This document shows positions 12,428 to 23,775 of a stretch of 64,000 nucleotides of DNA, piece after piece. The notes beneath the pieces were generated by a model. That model had not been told where the DNA came from, searched no databases, and saw nothing but the letters and a program-made list of their open reading frames with translations. A program made the translations under genes and the position numbers. How positions within the stretch are numbered: position 1 is the first letter of the stretch; the number at the start of each line of letters is the position of its first letter. The stretch comes from Dicaeum eximium (taxonomy: Eukaryota > Chordata > Aves > Passeriformes > Dicaeidae). Location: assembly GCA_013396995.1 (NCBI GenBank), contig VWZP01005834.1, positions 735,271-799,270 of the forward strand, in the 5' to 3' direction.

Positions 12428-15400
12428 GCTGTTGGGATTTGCCTGTAGGGATCTCTCCAGCCCAAATACCACCAAAGTTCCTGCAGATCCCAGCATGGCA
12501 CCTCACAGGTGGACACTGACCAACTTTTTGAATGCCTTCAGCTGTGCTCAAGTCTTGTTTGATGAGTACAGGTGACTGATTCAGACAATTTAAATTCTAC
12601 CCTTGGCCTTCAATATCTTAAAAAGAAGGTTAATGAGGAAACTAATGTAAAGAAATTATATTTTAATGTCCACATGACCCTTAATGTGCCACAATGCAGA
12701 TGCTGGATTAGTAAGGTAAGAGATGGAACTTTGTAAAAAATTAAAGCAATTTGCTTTAAATAAACTTCTGATACTTTTTTCTACTTTTTTCTCCTTTTTG
12801 AACATGGCCTCAAGCACAATATGCTGTAAAGGTTTCAGAATACCAAAGCAAGCTACACTCAAGGAAAGCTCTTCTTCTGAAGTTTGTCAGTATTCTGAAG
12901 TCTGTCTGTATTCACATGGTGTATTTCTGAAAAGAGAAAGTTTAATGCTTTTATTTTGATTTGGCTACTTCAATGACCCTCATCCCTATTCCAGAGCTGC
13001 GAATTTGCTGGCAGGAACTGGTCATTGATATGGTTCTGCAGATTGTCTTATTTGTCTGTGGTTTTGGCAGTTGCAGGGGCATCCTGACAGCCCTGTTTTA
13101 GAGTCCCTTGAAAATTAGTATTTTTTAAAATTACAGAATTGCCTTACATTCTTTGTAGTATTGAATTTGTGTGAGGATGTCTGGAATTTATTTCTGATTA
13201 AGGACAAGTATATTTAAAAGGAAAATAATTATTTTTAAATAGCCTCATATCAGGACATAATAAATCTGCCTTATTTTTTTCTGTTTTAGGGTAATCCACT
13301 TGCCAAGTAAACAGGCTTATGTCATCCAAATAGGTTGGAATGCAGGCAGAACCTGCAGCTTGAGAGAAGCTTCCCTCAGACACTGGTGTGATAAAGGAGC
13401 ACGTAAGGACTGCAGGCTGGTTTCTTTGAACACAAAGGGAAATGAGCAGCAGCTGCTTGGTCAGGGGATTTCATTAGCACAGGGCTGTACCATTCTCATG
13501 TCCCACAGAGATATCACTGGCATTATTACTCTGAGCTTGAGATCAGTATCTACCTCCTTACCAGGAGCAGAAGGAGAGAGAGAACTGGGGTGGTTCAAAC
13601 GAGGTGCCAGAAATGCCAGAGGAACCTCCCTGGGCATTGCAGAGCCAGTGGGTCTCCACTGCCTGCTGCCAGGGGGGCTGTGGGGCTCCAGCTGCGCTCA
13701 GCTCAACCTCTCACACAAAATAAACCTGAGAACCAGGCTGAGCACAGGCCTGCTTTGAAAATTTCGTGCTGGGTTTCATCGTGGAAGTGGTGTTTTAACA
13801 CTCAAAGTTGGGTGTACTGCAGACTCCACGTGAGATTGGAGTTCTCGCCGGAACAGGGCACAAATAAACTGCCTTTCACTGGAGTTACCCCAGCTCACAC
13901 ACACAACCTGTGTTTGATCTTGACCACTTCTGTTGACATAAATACTAGCTGTGTCTCATTTAAATGGAGATTCATTTTACCTTAAGATATCTGACTTGAT
14001 GGAAACTGTATATATATTTTTAAATTAACAACAATTAAGAATTAATTGAGGAGTTCATTTATTTTCTTCCTGTCCCCCTCCCCTCCCCACTGTATTTCAA
14101 TTTTTCTCTTTTCGTTTCCCATTTTGACTGAAGGGAGTGGATAGACTGAGTTGTGCCATGCAGTGTTGTGTCTATTCAAAACCATGCTATGTGCAAGCTG
14201 TACCTCTTGGAAATAAAACAGATAATGACCACTTATCTGTGTATCTGCAGCCCTCATTTCTCCCTCCCTGTCTGCTTTCTCAGGTCCTTGGAGCTAGCTG
14301 CTACAAGCAGGCCTGTTTGAAACCACTCTGTAATATAGGATCTCACAGAATGCATTTTTACAGTGCAGCCTTTAAGTGGCCATTAGGACCAAAAAATTGT
14401 CCCTTTCTTTGCAGTCACCATGGATAGGATAGGACTGAACATCTTCTTTCATCTGCTAAATCATGTCCTCTGCTAAGAACCACTTTATCACAGTGATACC
14501 TGTTATCTCTTAGTTCTTCTGACTTTTCATTTTCACTTGATGTCATTGCCCCTTCCCCAGCCCTGACTTATTTTTCTTCTTTTCTTTCATTAATTGTCTT
14601 TTAAGTGAATTTTGCATTAAAATGTCACTTCTTATTCAATAGGTATGTATAGTGGTGCAGTAATGGAAATGAGTGACAGCACCTGTAGGCAACATGTGAA
14701 ATCCAAATGTCAGGTCAGCAATGTGGTGAGAGGCCAGGAAGCAAGCGAGGCTTGGGGAGGCAGAAGAGGAAGAGAAGGTACTCAGGCCCAAAAGAATGCA
14801 TTTTGTCTTGATGAGATTTGGACCCTTGGGCATTTTGTTTAGAGTTTGTGATTTGAAATATTTTTTGGTGAAAATTGTAGGGCTGCTTATAACTAAATTG
14901 TAGCCCCTTAAGAAGGCTCAAGGGGAAGTTTTATTTAGCTTGAATTATATATGTCAGGACACCTATGTGCATGCACATCACTGTAATTGGAGTTAACCTT
15001 CAAAGAACTGCAAACAATTACTGTTCTTCATGGATGGGAAGAACCAAGCTGTTACCTGAAGAGAACAGAAATTCATGTTGAATCATGATGGAAAGAACTA
15101 TGTGTTTCAGAAAAGTTGAAATGTGGATCCTTTTTGAAGTTGCTGTGAAGAAAGACGTTTGTATCAGTGCTAGCCCTGTGTTTCATAACTATGTAAAATA
15201 TGAGTTGGTGTTGTACAACAAAGCAATCCCCTGAAAACCTAGAAATCAAAATAGAAAGTCCTTTGATAGATGAAAGTTGGCATCTTTTTAACATTTTTTA
15301 TCTGTAGTGTTGCCTACAGACACTGCACCACAGCAAAATGAAGTATTCAGTACCATTTTCCTGTGCAAACACCTCACAGCTTAGGCTCCAAAACAAATTA

Positions 15401-16462
15401 GAAATTCACCTTTGTCACCTAAGGACCACATAGTGCTTCACATGAAGCATTCTCCACCCCAAAAAAATTGTGGTTGATATCAGACCTAATTCACACCTTT
15501 CCTAAGCAGTTAAATGAGACTGCCTTTGCTCTGCTTTGGCTGCAGGACTCCCTCCATGGTGGGGGGGATGTGCTGTGCAAACTGCACCCAGTGTGGGAGC
15601 TTGTAGCTGGAATGGCAGCTGCTCTGCAAGGGCATCCCAGATGCTCCTTGGCTCACTTGGCAGGCTAGGGGCTGCTGGGGATGCAGGAGGCACCGGCTGT
15701 GTCTGAGCCACCCCTCTAGCAGAGGCAGTTTAGGAGCATTCCCTGCCTGCCAGGCTGGGTGTGGGTCAAGGAGCACTGGGAGTGGAGGCAGGGTGAGGCT
15801 GACAGTGGGTATCAGGGATGCTGGCTTCTGTGGGAGAGGGCTGGTGTAGGTGGGAAAAGCAGATGGGGGCTTTCATACAGGGAAATTGCTTCCTCCTTTC
15901 TTTGGGGCTCAGGGCCTTGTGATTTTGGAAGGGAGAGTGCTCGGTCATGCAGGGAAATTGGGTCAGCTGGTGTACTTTTGATGGGTCACCTTTGACTGAG
16001 ATCTTTCCTCCATGGTACTGACAGAGGCTGGTCTTTTGTCATGCAGGGTATCATGCTGCCAATTGCATTTTTTTCCCCATACACGTAAAGTAAGGCATCC
16101 CTGAGCTGACGTAACTGCTGCCACCTTGCTCAGTAACAAAGTTATGGTGGAAATTTTAAAGGTCAGATGACTGCAGGATGATGAAATGCATGCAAATAGA
16201 AATGAGAAAATTTCTGAAGTGGGTGTTTGCCTTTCGTGTCGTCAACCTCAGCCTTTTGTGAACTGTTAACACTGGAAACTTATAGTGCAGTAAATAATGG
16301 TGGATGTTCCATAGTTTTTATTTCCTTACAGAGTTTGCTCCTGAGATTTACTGGCCTGCCTTGAGCAGTCTGTTAAGTGTACACTCTTTAAAATGCATCT
16401 TAACTTGTTAATTGTATTACTATTGTGAACTAACCTTGTGTTGTTTCTTTTTTCTCATATAG

Positions 16463-16570
16463 TTTTCCCTACACAAAATGGAAAGGTTGCTATAGTGACT
16501 GGAGGCACTAAAGGAATTGGTTACCAAACTGTGAAGCATTTGGCAAGACTTGGCATGCATGTGATAATAG
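16463..16570 (+). CDS. DHRSX: DHRSX internal coding exon with SDR cofactor-binding motif (partial CDS)
   Basis: This is a 108-bp internal exon of a short-chain dehydrogenase/reductase. It reads (V)FPTQNGKVAIVTGG and continues TKGIGYQTVKHLARLG, then MHVII and the first base of an Ala codon. The Rossmann strand beta-1 (KVAIVTGG), the glycine-rich cofactor motif TGGxxGIG, helix alpha-B and strand beta-2 (HVII) are all visible. A pyrimidine-rich tract ending in AG lies at 16440-16462, and a GTAAAG donor follows at 16571. The exon starts with the last two bases of a codon (Val if the previous exon ends in G) and ends with the first base of one. The ATG at 16438 lies in the intron and is not a start. 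The run LARLGMHVIIA matches human DHRSX as I recall it. The family acts in dolichol synthesis (polyprenol oxidation and dolichal reduction) as a membrane-associated enzyme. The SDR call is near certain. DHRSX rather than a paralogue (retinol dehydrogenase or WWOX type) is very likely. Confidence 0.92.
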
Positions 16571-17722
16571 GTAAAGTCATTATTTTCTTAATATACTTTT
16601 TGTTTCATAAAGTATTTTTTTTTAATGTTTATTTTTTTCCAGCATAAGTAAGGCTATGTCAGGGGAATGTAGGAGAATGTTTTACTACCATTTAGCACAA
16701 ATAAAGATTGATTTATGTTTTGCTTTGCAAGATCTTAAAAAAAATAGTGGCTGGGATTTTTTCATGGAAGAGTTGTACTACCTTAGATAAGAAGCAAACA
16801 AGAAAAAGCCTTAAAAAATGAATATTACAAAAATATTTTACTTCCATGTTACTGGGGATGGATTATGCATCAGTGTTAGGGTGCACATGTTCATTAAGAG
16901 GAAAACAAATTAAAGACTTGAAGGAGTATTACAGTGTTTAGTGAGCGATGATCTGTGTTATAAGGACAGAGGAAGCCCTTATAACTTCAACCATGTAAAA
17001 ATTGCACATTTACTTCTCAGTTTGTCACTGCAAGAGGCCTCTGTAGGCAAGACAAGGAAATAAATACCTAGAAATTCAGTGGTGTCAGTCTGAGATGGAC
17101 TGGGCAATTCCCCTTCTGGAGGTGCCTGTTTCTCTCCATTGATAATAAAGAGTTGATAAGGTGATTGTGTTAGAGAGAGACATTTGAAGTTAGGTGAATT
17201 TCTCCATGAATTCAAAAACTGTCCTGTGTGCACCATTTCTTCTTTCTACCACAGACACTAGGAGACTTTCTATTTTTTAAAGCTTTCTCTACTACACATA
17301 TACATTTATGCATTAATATGTCTACTAAATCAGAATGTAGCATAATGAATACTTATACGTTTAAAATGCTACATTTTCTCACTTCATCATTCCTTAACTA
17401 GATTTTTACCTAAGCCACTGTAACTTTTATTCCACAGTTCCTGGAGATCCCTGTTTCATTGTACACTATCAAGCTGGTGATGCCAATTTGTGCAGCTTTT
17501 ATATAGAATTTGCTCTTTCTAAGGTTTTGTACACATATCAAACCCACTCCAAACAATGAATGAGAGCACAGTAGCCATGTAATTTTAGTGTAGTGCAGTC
17601 AGTAACATTAATGGAGTTGTCCTGGAATCATACAGGTGTGACATGGAACACCACTTACTCATACATGTTTTAATAGATGTGTCAAACCCAAGCACCTGCA
17701 AAATGCAAGTAGATGCTGCTTT

Positions 17723-17772
17723 ATGTAGCTAAATGCTAGATGTCGCTAATGTAGCTAGATGTAGCTAATGAT
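17723..17772. repeat. Short degenerate direct repeat of ATGTAGCTA units
   Basis: Four imperfect copies of ATGTAGCTA/ATGTCGCTA are interleaved with TAGATG. They lie just upstream of the 45-bp tandem duplication. Confidence 0.7.
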
Positions 17773-17877
17773 GTCAGCATTAATATTTCACTAAAATTGC
17801 TTTTCATCTTTCAGGTGGACTGCAAAAATGTACTCAGTGGGAAAACAAAAAGGGTAATTTTCTTCTCTTTGCATAGG

Positions 17878-17968
17878 GTCATGGAAGCATACAACATTCT
17901 TTCTTTTTAAGATTTATTTGGTGTCATGGAAGCATAGAACATTCTTCTTTTTTAAAGATTTATTTTGT
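17878..17968. repeat. 45-bp tandem duplication
   Basis: The unit beginning GTCATGGAAGCATA occurs at 17878-17922 and is repeated at 17923-17968. There are only a few differences (ACAACATT versus AGAACATT, and indels in the T-run). It is a recent local slippage or duplication product. Confidence 0.92.
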
Positions 17969-18284
17969 ATCACTTAAAGTTTAGGGTATTAGGCTATCCA
18001 TGTAACAAAATTCAGTGTGAGAGTTTTGGGAATGGGAAGGTGAGGCTCAGGTGCAGAATCTCTAAATAAGCTGAATTTTTTCAACTCATAATCACTCCCT
18101 CATAAATCTCATTCACTCACAGTCACACCCATACTCTCTTAAGCACCAAGATGTGTGAGCATCGTGATCTTGTGAGCATCACCTGAGTATGTGAAAAGGT
18201 CATGCCAGCTACTGAGTCCTTATCCTGTGTCTGTGGTTCTTCTTGATCAGAAACGACAGGCAATGTTATGGTCAGATCTGCCAC

Positions 18285-18424
18285 AGAAGTTGTGCAGTCT
18301 CCTTCTCTGGACATATTAACAATTTGTCTGAATGTGACCCGTGTTATTTGTTCTAGGTGAAACTGTGCTAGCAGGGGGATTGGACAGAGCTCCCTTCCAA
18401 CCACTACCATTCTGTGATCCTTTG
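18285..18424 (+). mobile_element. CR1 LINE 3'-end fragment
   Basis: The order is GTCTCCTTCTCTGGACATAT, then TGTTCTAGGTGAAACTG, GCAGGGGGATTGGACAGAG, CTCCCTTCCAACCACTACC and ATTCTGTGATCC. That is the standard CR1 3' sequence, including the terminal octamer-like tail. The fragment is severely 5' truncated. Confidence 0.9.
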
Positions 18425-21400
18425 TATTGCTCAGCAGCTCTCGGTACATTTTTCCTCATCTGCAATATATAGGCTCTGCCTATAGCCTATTTTTAGGCTA
18501 GGCTAACAGGAAAAATAATGGTATGGATATTATGCTGTAACCTGGAGATGTTATCCTCCTGATGGCAGTGTGCATGGTCATCTGCTGCCAGTCTTCTATG
18601 CTGTGGCCTTGACATGCACAGGAACAGTCCTCTAAACATGTCTTTTGTTTGTCAATAAAGGGCATTCTTTTAACAGTTTGCTCTTTCTTTTGGTGCTTAC
18701 AAACACACACTCTTCCATTCACTCTACAACTGTATCAATCTTACTATTTGCATTATGAGCCCCTACAAATATAAATTAATGAAATTAATTATAGGAAGCA
18801 TTTGATGAGTAAATCTTCCAGCTGATTCATTTCTTCCGAGCAAACTCTGACCTAAACACTGAGCCCTGTGAGTCACAGACATCTTCTTTGCCTGTGAAAC
18901 TCTTCAGACCAAGGCAGTCCTGTCAGTAGAATGGATAGTCCCAGGCTCTTTTCCAGCTGCAAGATCATAACATCTCAAAAGCACATTAAATGCAATGACC
19001 TTCCATCCTTGCTCATAACTGTTGGGCCCAAGTGCCCAGAGTATGTTTGAAATATCTGCTGGCACATTGGCATGCATTAGCACATTCTGCTTCAGGCCAC
19101 ACAAGACTCAAATAAGACAGCAAGTGTGCTCAAGCTTTCTCCTCTAGAAATGTTTTCACCCTATGTTTGTATATATTCTGTGGAAAAGGTGTGGATGTTA
19201 AGTGAATTTGGGCTTGCAAGAGAGACTCACATGTAGCTTGCAGTCAATCATGCTCAATCACTGAATGCTTGTTCCCCATTATAGGAACTGTAGCAATAAA
19301 GGATGATATCCCTGCAGCAGGCAAATGAGTCAAGCCTGAATGTCTGATGTGAAAAATGATTCACCATTTGTGATGGATATGATTTTGATTCAGTTTGACA
19401 TTTTAGAGGAGTAAATATTTGAAGCAACCTACTTTTAAATCCAATCCACCAATGGAATGAGGAAAGCAAATAAGTAGAAAGCATGTTACCTTGTGGAATG
19501 TGAGTAGGCACTGCATGAAAAGGCAGTATGTTCACTCAGAGCCTTTATAGCAAGTGGTTTCATAGTTCTTTTAAACCTTCTTCCTTTCCAGTCCCAGCAC
19601 TGGTGCACAAGACTCCATTTCCCCACTGATGGTTTCCCTCTGCAGGTGCTGCTCACCCTGCCCTCAGCCTCTCCCTGGGAAAGAGGTTTTGACGAATGCT
19701 GAAATGATGAAAGTAATTTTCTGCATGTTTGTTTGATAGATTTCACTGAGGCTTTCTGCCAGGCTGCTTTTCCTGGTAGCTTTACTCACAGTCAGCAGGG
19801 CTTTTACCTCAGGAAAATCTCATGGCAGACAGCAAACTGTAGGGAAAACTGATGGCTGTGACAAATCTTCAGAACCAAGCCACACAGGGAGCTCCTGCTC
19901 CCTCCTATGCAATTTCCTAGTTGATAAATAAACTTGCAGTTTCATTTGCAGAGAGAGAAGGTAAATGACACACTGTATTCAGCAGTGGCTGATATTGAAG
20001 GTCGTGTTTTGTGTGCACTTACAAATAAATATGCTCTTCACAATGAGGACATTGGAAATCAAGATATACTGGACATTTCTATGACCTTCCCCAGCCCAGG
20101 GCATAAAATCCAGTAGGTTCAGCTCTAGTTAAAGGTGTTTGTCACAGTTTTGTGAGTCTCAATTTAGACTGATAAAAAAGCATAAACTTTTCATATTCCT
20201 TCCATCCTTGTTCACAGATGTTTAGTTTTATGAGGATTCTGTGTGTGCATGTTAAAATTGTTGACTCAAACAAAAGAGAGCCTCTTTTTTTTTTTCCCTC
20301 AGTACATTAATAAAAGAAGGCTGAGATGATGGATGATTATATCTAACATATAAGTTTTGATAATTCTATCTGAAAATAGTGAAGGAAAATCAAAATATTT
20401 GCACCTTTTTAATGTCACACATATGCTGCTTGATATAAAACAGCAAGTTCAGGACAGTGTAATCAATCTTTAGTGTCTGAGTATATCAGTGTCATGGGTT
20501 TCTAAGGCAGGCTCACACTGTGAAGGAAGCAATCTCATTATATTTATATATGTATATATATTCAGGTGACTTATTTGAGCCATGCAATTTTGGCATAAAT
20601 AAATGTACTTCCATCACCAGATTCAGCATTTCTGTGTGACCTCAGTAAGCTCTGCAGGAGACTAAGCAAGGGATATTTCTGTCACCTCCTTCATTCCCAT
20701 TAGTTTCCAATTTTCAAGCTGGATTCTCTGCACCATGAATCAGACAATTCTTGTATTGTATAATACTACAAAGCCACTTTAGAGGGATAATTAAATCCTA
20801 TCAAGATGGTGCAATTGTTCATTTTCAAAGACAGTTTGATTTAATTTCAATTACTGAAAATTTCTATGGGTTACTTTAATAGTCTTTTTTTTTAATATAC
20901 ATAGATCTGGGAGATGCTTGGGTCATAATTTTTTTTTAATTGAAAACTATTTATCTTCCTAATTTCAGACAGGCTTTTTAGGACTGAATGAGTTCCAGAG
21001 CTAGTCAGGAAGTGTCAAAATTTTACCAACCTATAAAATGTGGGTGATGATTTCCCTTTTCTGTATGAGCATAAAGGAAATGCATGCAGATTCCTTTATA
21101 ATTGTAATTCAGTTCAGGTTCTATCATATCAGTGCACTGTAATCAGGGTTATGAAAAACTCTGTTTACAGTACTGTTACTTATGCACCATACGTGTGCAC
21201 ACAGCCACACACAGTCTTCCAAATATGTACAAATTTTGTCAAACACTTTAGTCCCTAACTTCTGCTGGAATTCTGTCACGTCTGTGCTTGTTTTAACATA
21301 TGGTGCCTTCACCAAATAATTTTATATGAGGAGCACATAATGAAGTGACAAGCCCATCGAATTGTATCAAACTATTCAGGGTGATAAAGACCAGGGATGT

Positions 21401-21429
21401 GTGAAGAATTGGAGGAAGACCATGAGAAG

Positions 21430-21800
21430 CTGAGTGTTAAAAGGCATGTACAGTTCAATGTAGATCAATATGGAGTGATGGACATGGGGAAAAATCTTAA
21501 CACCAGAAAAAGACATGATGGATTCTGTGTCAACCATCATCACTTTGGAAGTAGATCTCAGGGTCAAAATGAAACTCAGTGGTGTTCCATAGGTTGCAAA
21601 AATCAAAACAAATATTAGAAATTGTTAGAAAATGAACAAACTAAGCAGACAATATGAGTTGATGCAACTGTATGAATCCTTTGTGGACCAGAACCTTAAA
21701 TACTGTGTTGTGTTCTGGTCTGCCTATTTCAAAAAGGTTTTAAAGGGTTTAGAGGAAAAAAATTGTTTAACAGGGAGATGGAAAGGCATCATTATGAGGA
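21430..21800 (+). mobile_element. Old CR1/L3-like LINE fragment, end of ORF2
   Basis: Translated pieces in two different frames resemble the C-terminal end of CR1 ORF2. These are VQFNVDQYGVMDMGKNL (compare the CR1 pattern FNxxKCKxMHxGKN) at about 21447-21500, and LKYCVVFWSAYFKKVLKGLE (compare LEYCVQFWxPxxKKDIxxLE) at about 21690-21750. The frame shift between them and the many substitutions show an ancient, dead copy. The boundaries are uncertain by tens of bases. Confidence 0.75.
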
Positions 21801-22605
21801 ACAACCAAATGGGCTTGGAGTCTTCAATCTGTTCACTGTCTCTGAAGTATATAAAATGAGCAGCTGAAAAGATACAGAGCTTAAAATAGTATGGGGATTG
21901 TTATGAATTCAGTATAAATACAGTATTAGACATAAAAAAGAAATTAAAACAGTCTAAAACAGGCCACTGTGATTAAAAGAAAAATCCATCAGAAGCATAA
22001 AAGTATTTCTGGACTGGTATCTGCTGCATAGAACCTTAAATCATCCTTGGTAAAGGAGAAGTGTAAGGTGGACAAATACAGGTGCTGGGCAGTTTTGTTA
22101 AGAACATTGTGCATAGGCCAGTAAGTGTGGTTTTTATACTGTAAAATAAGACAGGCATTTTAAAAAATGTAGAGTTAAATATGTGCTTTTGGAATTTTGG
22201 AAGAGTTAGTGCAGTTTTTCTAGGTGTTTTTTTAATTTATTTGTTAAGCATTTATGCTTAATGCTTTGAAATATTCAACAACAGTGTGAATTAATTTAAT
22301 CCTGATTTTCAAAAGCTTTTGTTAAGATTCATGCCAGAAGATTTAAAGTGGCTGGATTGTCTTGAGATAAGAAAAAGATCTCTTGTAGTTTAGAAATAGA
22401 TTAGGAGGCAGAAAACAATGTTGAGAAATAATTTTTCAGCTTTGAGCTGGAGCAACCATACTCGTAGTCCCATAGACAGATGTTCAGTACATTTATAAAA
22501 GGTAGATACAGGATACAGGGTGAAGAGTGAGATGATTTTGTTCAAATGTGTTTAGGATATTCAAAATTATTTGACTATTGATAAAGGATTTGCATTTCTG
22601 ACATG

Positions 22606-22860
22606 TAAGGAGAGGTTGAGAGAGCTGTATTCAGCCTGAATAGGGGGGGATCTTTTCCAGTGTCTAAGTACCTATATGGGGGGGGGGGAAGCCTTTTCTT
22701 TTATGTTGTGGGTGGTCAAACACTGGCATAGGCTGCCAAGAGAGGTTGAGAAGTTTCCATGCCTGGAAATACCTGAGGTCTGACTGGACATGGTCCTGGG
22801 CCACCAATTGTAGCAGAGTGTGGGACTGGGTGGCATCCAGAGATGCCTTGTGAAATCTTA
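22606..22860 (+). mobile_element. CR1 LINE 3'-region fragment with internal deletions
   Basis: It opens AAGGAGAGGTTGAGAGAGCT with GTATTCAGCCTGAATAGG, then carries CACTGGCATAGGCTGCCAAG followed by AGAGGTTGAGAAG and a CTGGACATGGTCCTGGGC-type block. All are in CR1 order, but large parts of the consensus between them are missing. Two G-runs (22643-22649 and 22678-22688) replace the usual AAGGGGGCC segments. Confidence 0.88.
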
Positions 22861-23109
22861 ACTACTATGGAGAATAGGAAATAATCTCCCAATAGTGGAT
22901 GACCGTGTTATGAAGGGACGGATAAATACACAGTGTTAGTAAATGCAAATCCAGAATATGAGAAAAAACAGCCACACCTATGTATTTACAGGGATAGGAC
23001 CTAAATTAACTGCTACTCAAAGAGTTAAATAAATATTGTGATTTACTGTTGAAAGCCCTATGTACAACATCATCGATATTCTGTGCCAGTCATAAAGGCA
23101 AATAAAATT

Positions 23110-23775
23110 ATATTACTCAGCAGGAAAGAAGATGAAAACAGGACAGAAAGCATCACTCTGCCTTTATAGAAACCATTGGTTCATCCTGTTGTGCATACTC
23201 AAAAGGAGTCTGGTGGAACTGGAAAAAACTAGAGTGATGGTTAGGAGTACAGGATGGCTGTGTACAAGGTGGGGCACAGAACAAAGGTCCTTCTGCTTCC
23301 AAACAGATGACTGAGGTGTGGCATCATACAGTCATGAATGGTGTAGAAAGTGAACGAGAAGGGGTCATTCCCTGTGTTATTGTACACAAAGTAGAGAACA
23401 TCCAACAAAATAAAAAGTACAACAACAAACAAACTACTGAAGTACAACCTTTTGGATGTAATTAAGTGTGTCATTAAATCACAGAGCCTGCTGTCCCAGA
23501 ACTTTTTGTCTGTCAAGCGCTTGAATGAACTGAAAGTGCAATTAGGTGAAGTAGTGCAGGCCGCGTTCATTGGGAGGCTATGTGTGACCTGTGATTCAGG
23601 AGATCTCTGAAACTTTTTGCTTCTGGGAGGGTGTACTGGAGAAAATCACTCCTAGACTTACTGCTGTCGTATCTTTTCCTTAAGTATCTGCTACAGGTTA
23701 TTGTTGGAAAGAGGGAACTTGTCCAGATGTAACTTGGGTTTGATAAACAGGGTCGTTCTTAACCTCTTGTTGAAC
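23110..23775 (+). mobile_element. Ancient CR1/L3-like LINE, ORF2 end through 3' terminus
   Basis: The copy follows a divergent, old CR1/L3-like 3' region over about 660 bp. The parts seen are GGTGGAACTGGAAAAA (end of ORF2), GACTGAGGTGTGGCATCAT, GTCATGAATGGTGTAGAAAG and TGTCCCAGAACTTTTTG. The 3' untranslated part follows, with AAGTATCTGCTACAGGTTAT then TGTTGGAAAGAGGG and ending GGTCGTTCTTAACCT. It carries stops in all frames. This subfamily type is shared with crocodilians and turtles, which implies an insertion well before the bird radiation. Similarity is judged from memory of the consensus. Confidence 0.78.

Larger units (their letters stand above)
1..16462 (+). other. DHRSX: DHRSX intron (3' part), at least 16.5 kb
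   Basis: This stretch precedes the first exon seen and is inferred to be the 3' portion of the first coding intron, because the missing protein part is only the short N-terminal membrane anchor. It contains CR1 copies at 1905-2175, 4361-4485 and 5021-6098, a TAATA array, a polypyrimidine tract (6285-6581), an A/C-only tract (12353-12427) and one single N at 4531. Slightly GC-richer patches lie at about 530-760, 8000-8200, 10650-10900, 13580-13760 and 15540-15800. They contain longer chance open frames on both strands, but I recognise no protein in them. I see no CpG island or first exon. The rest is AT-rich and unremarkable. Confidence 0.8.

Noticed and set aside
1..16462. Promoter, CpG island or first exon of DHRSX
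   Set aside because: I see no CpG-dense segment and no N-terminal hydrophobic anchor sequence joined to a suitable donor, so it is presumed upstream of the window.
16438..16647. ATG at 16438 as the start of a short SDR protein
   Set aside because: The ATG lies in the intron, upstream of a strong acceptor, and the frame runs into intron on the 3' side. The reading fits an internal exon, and SDRs need about 250 residues.
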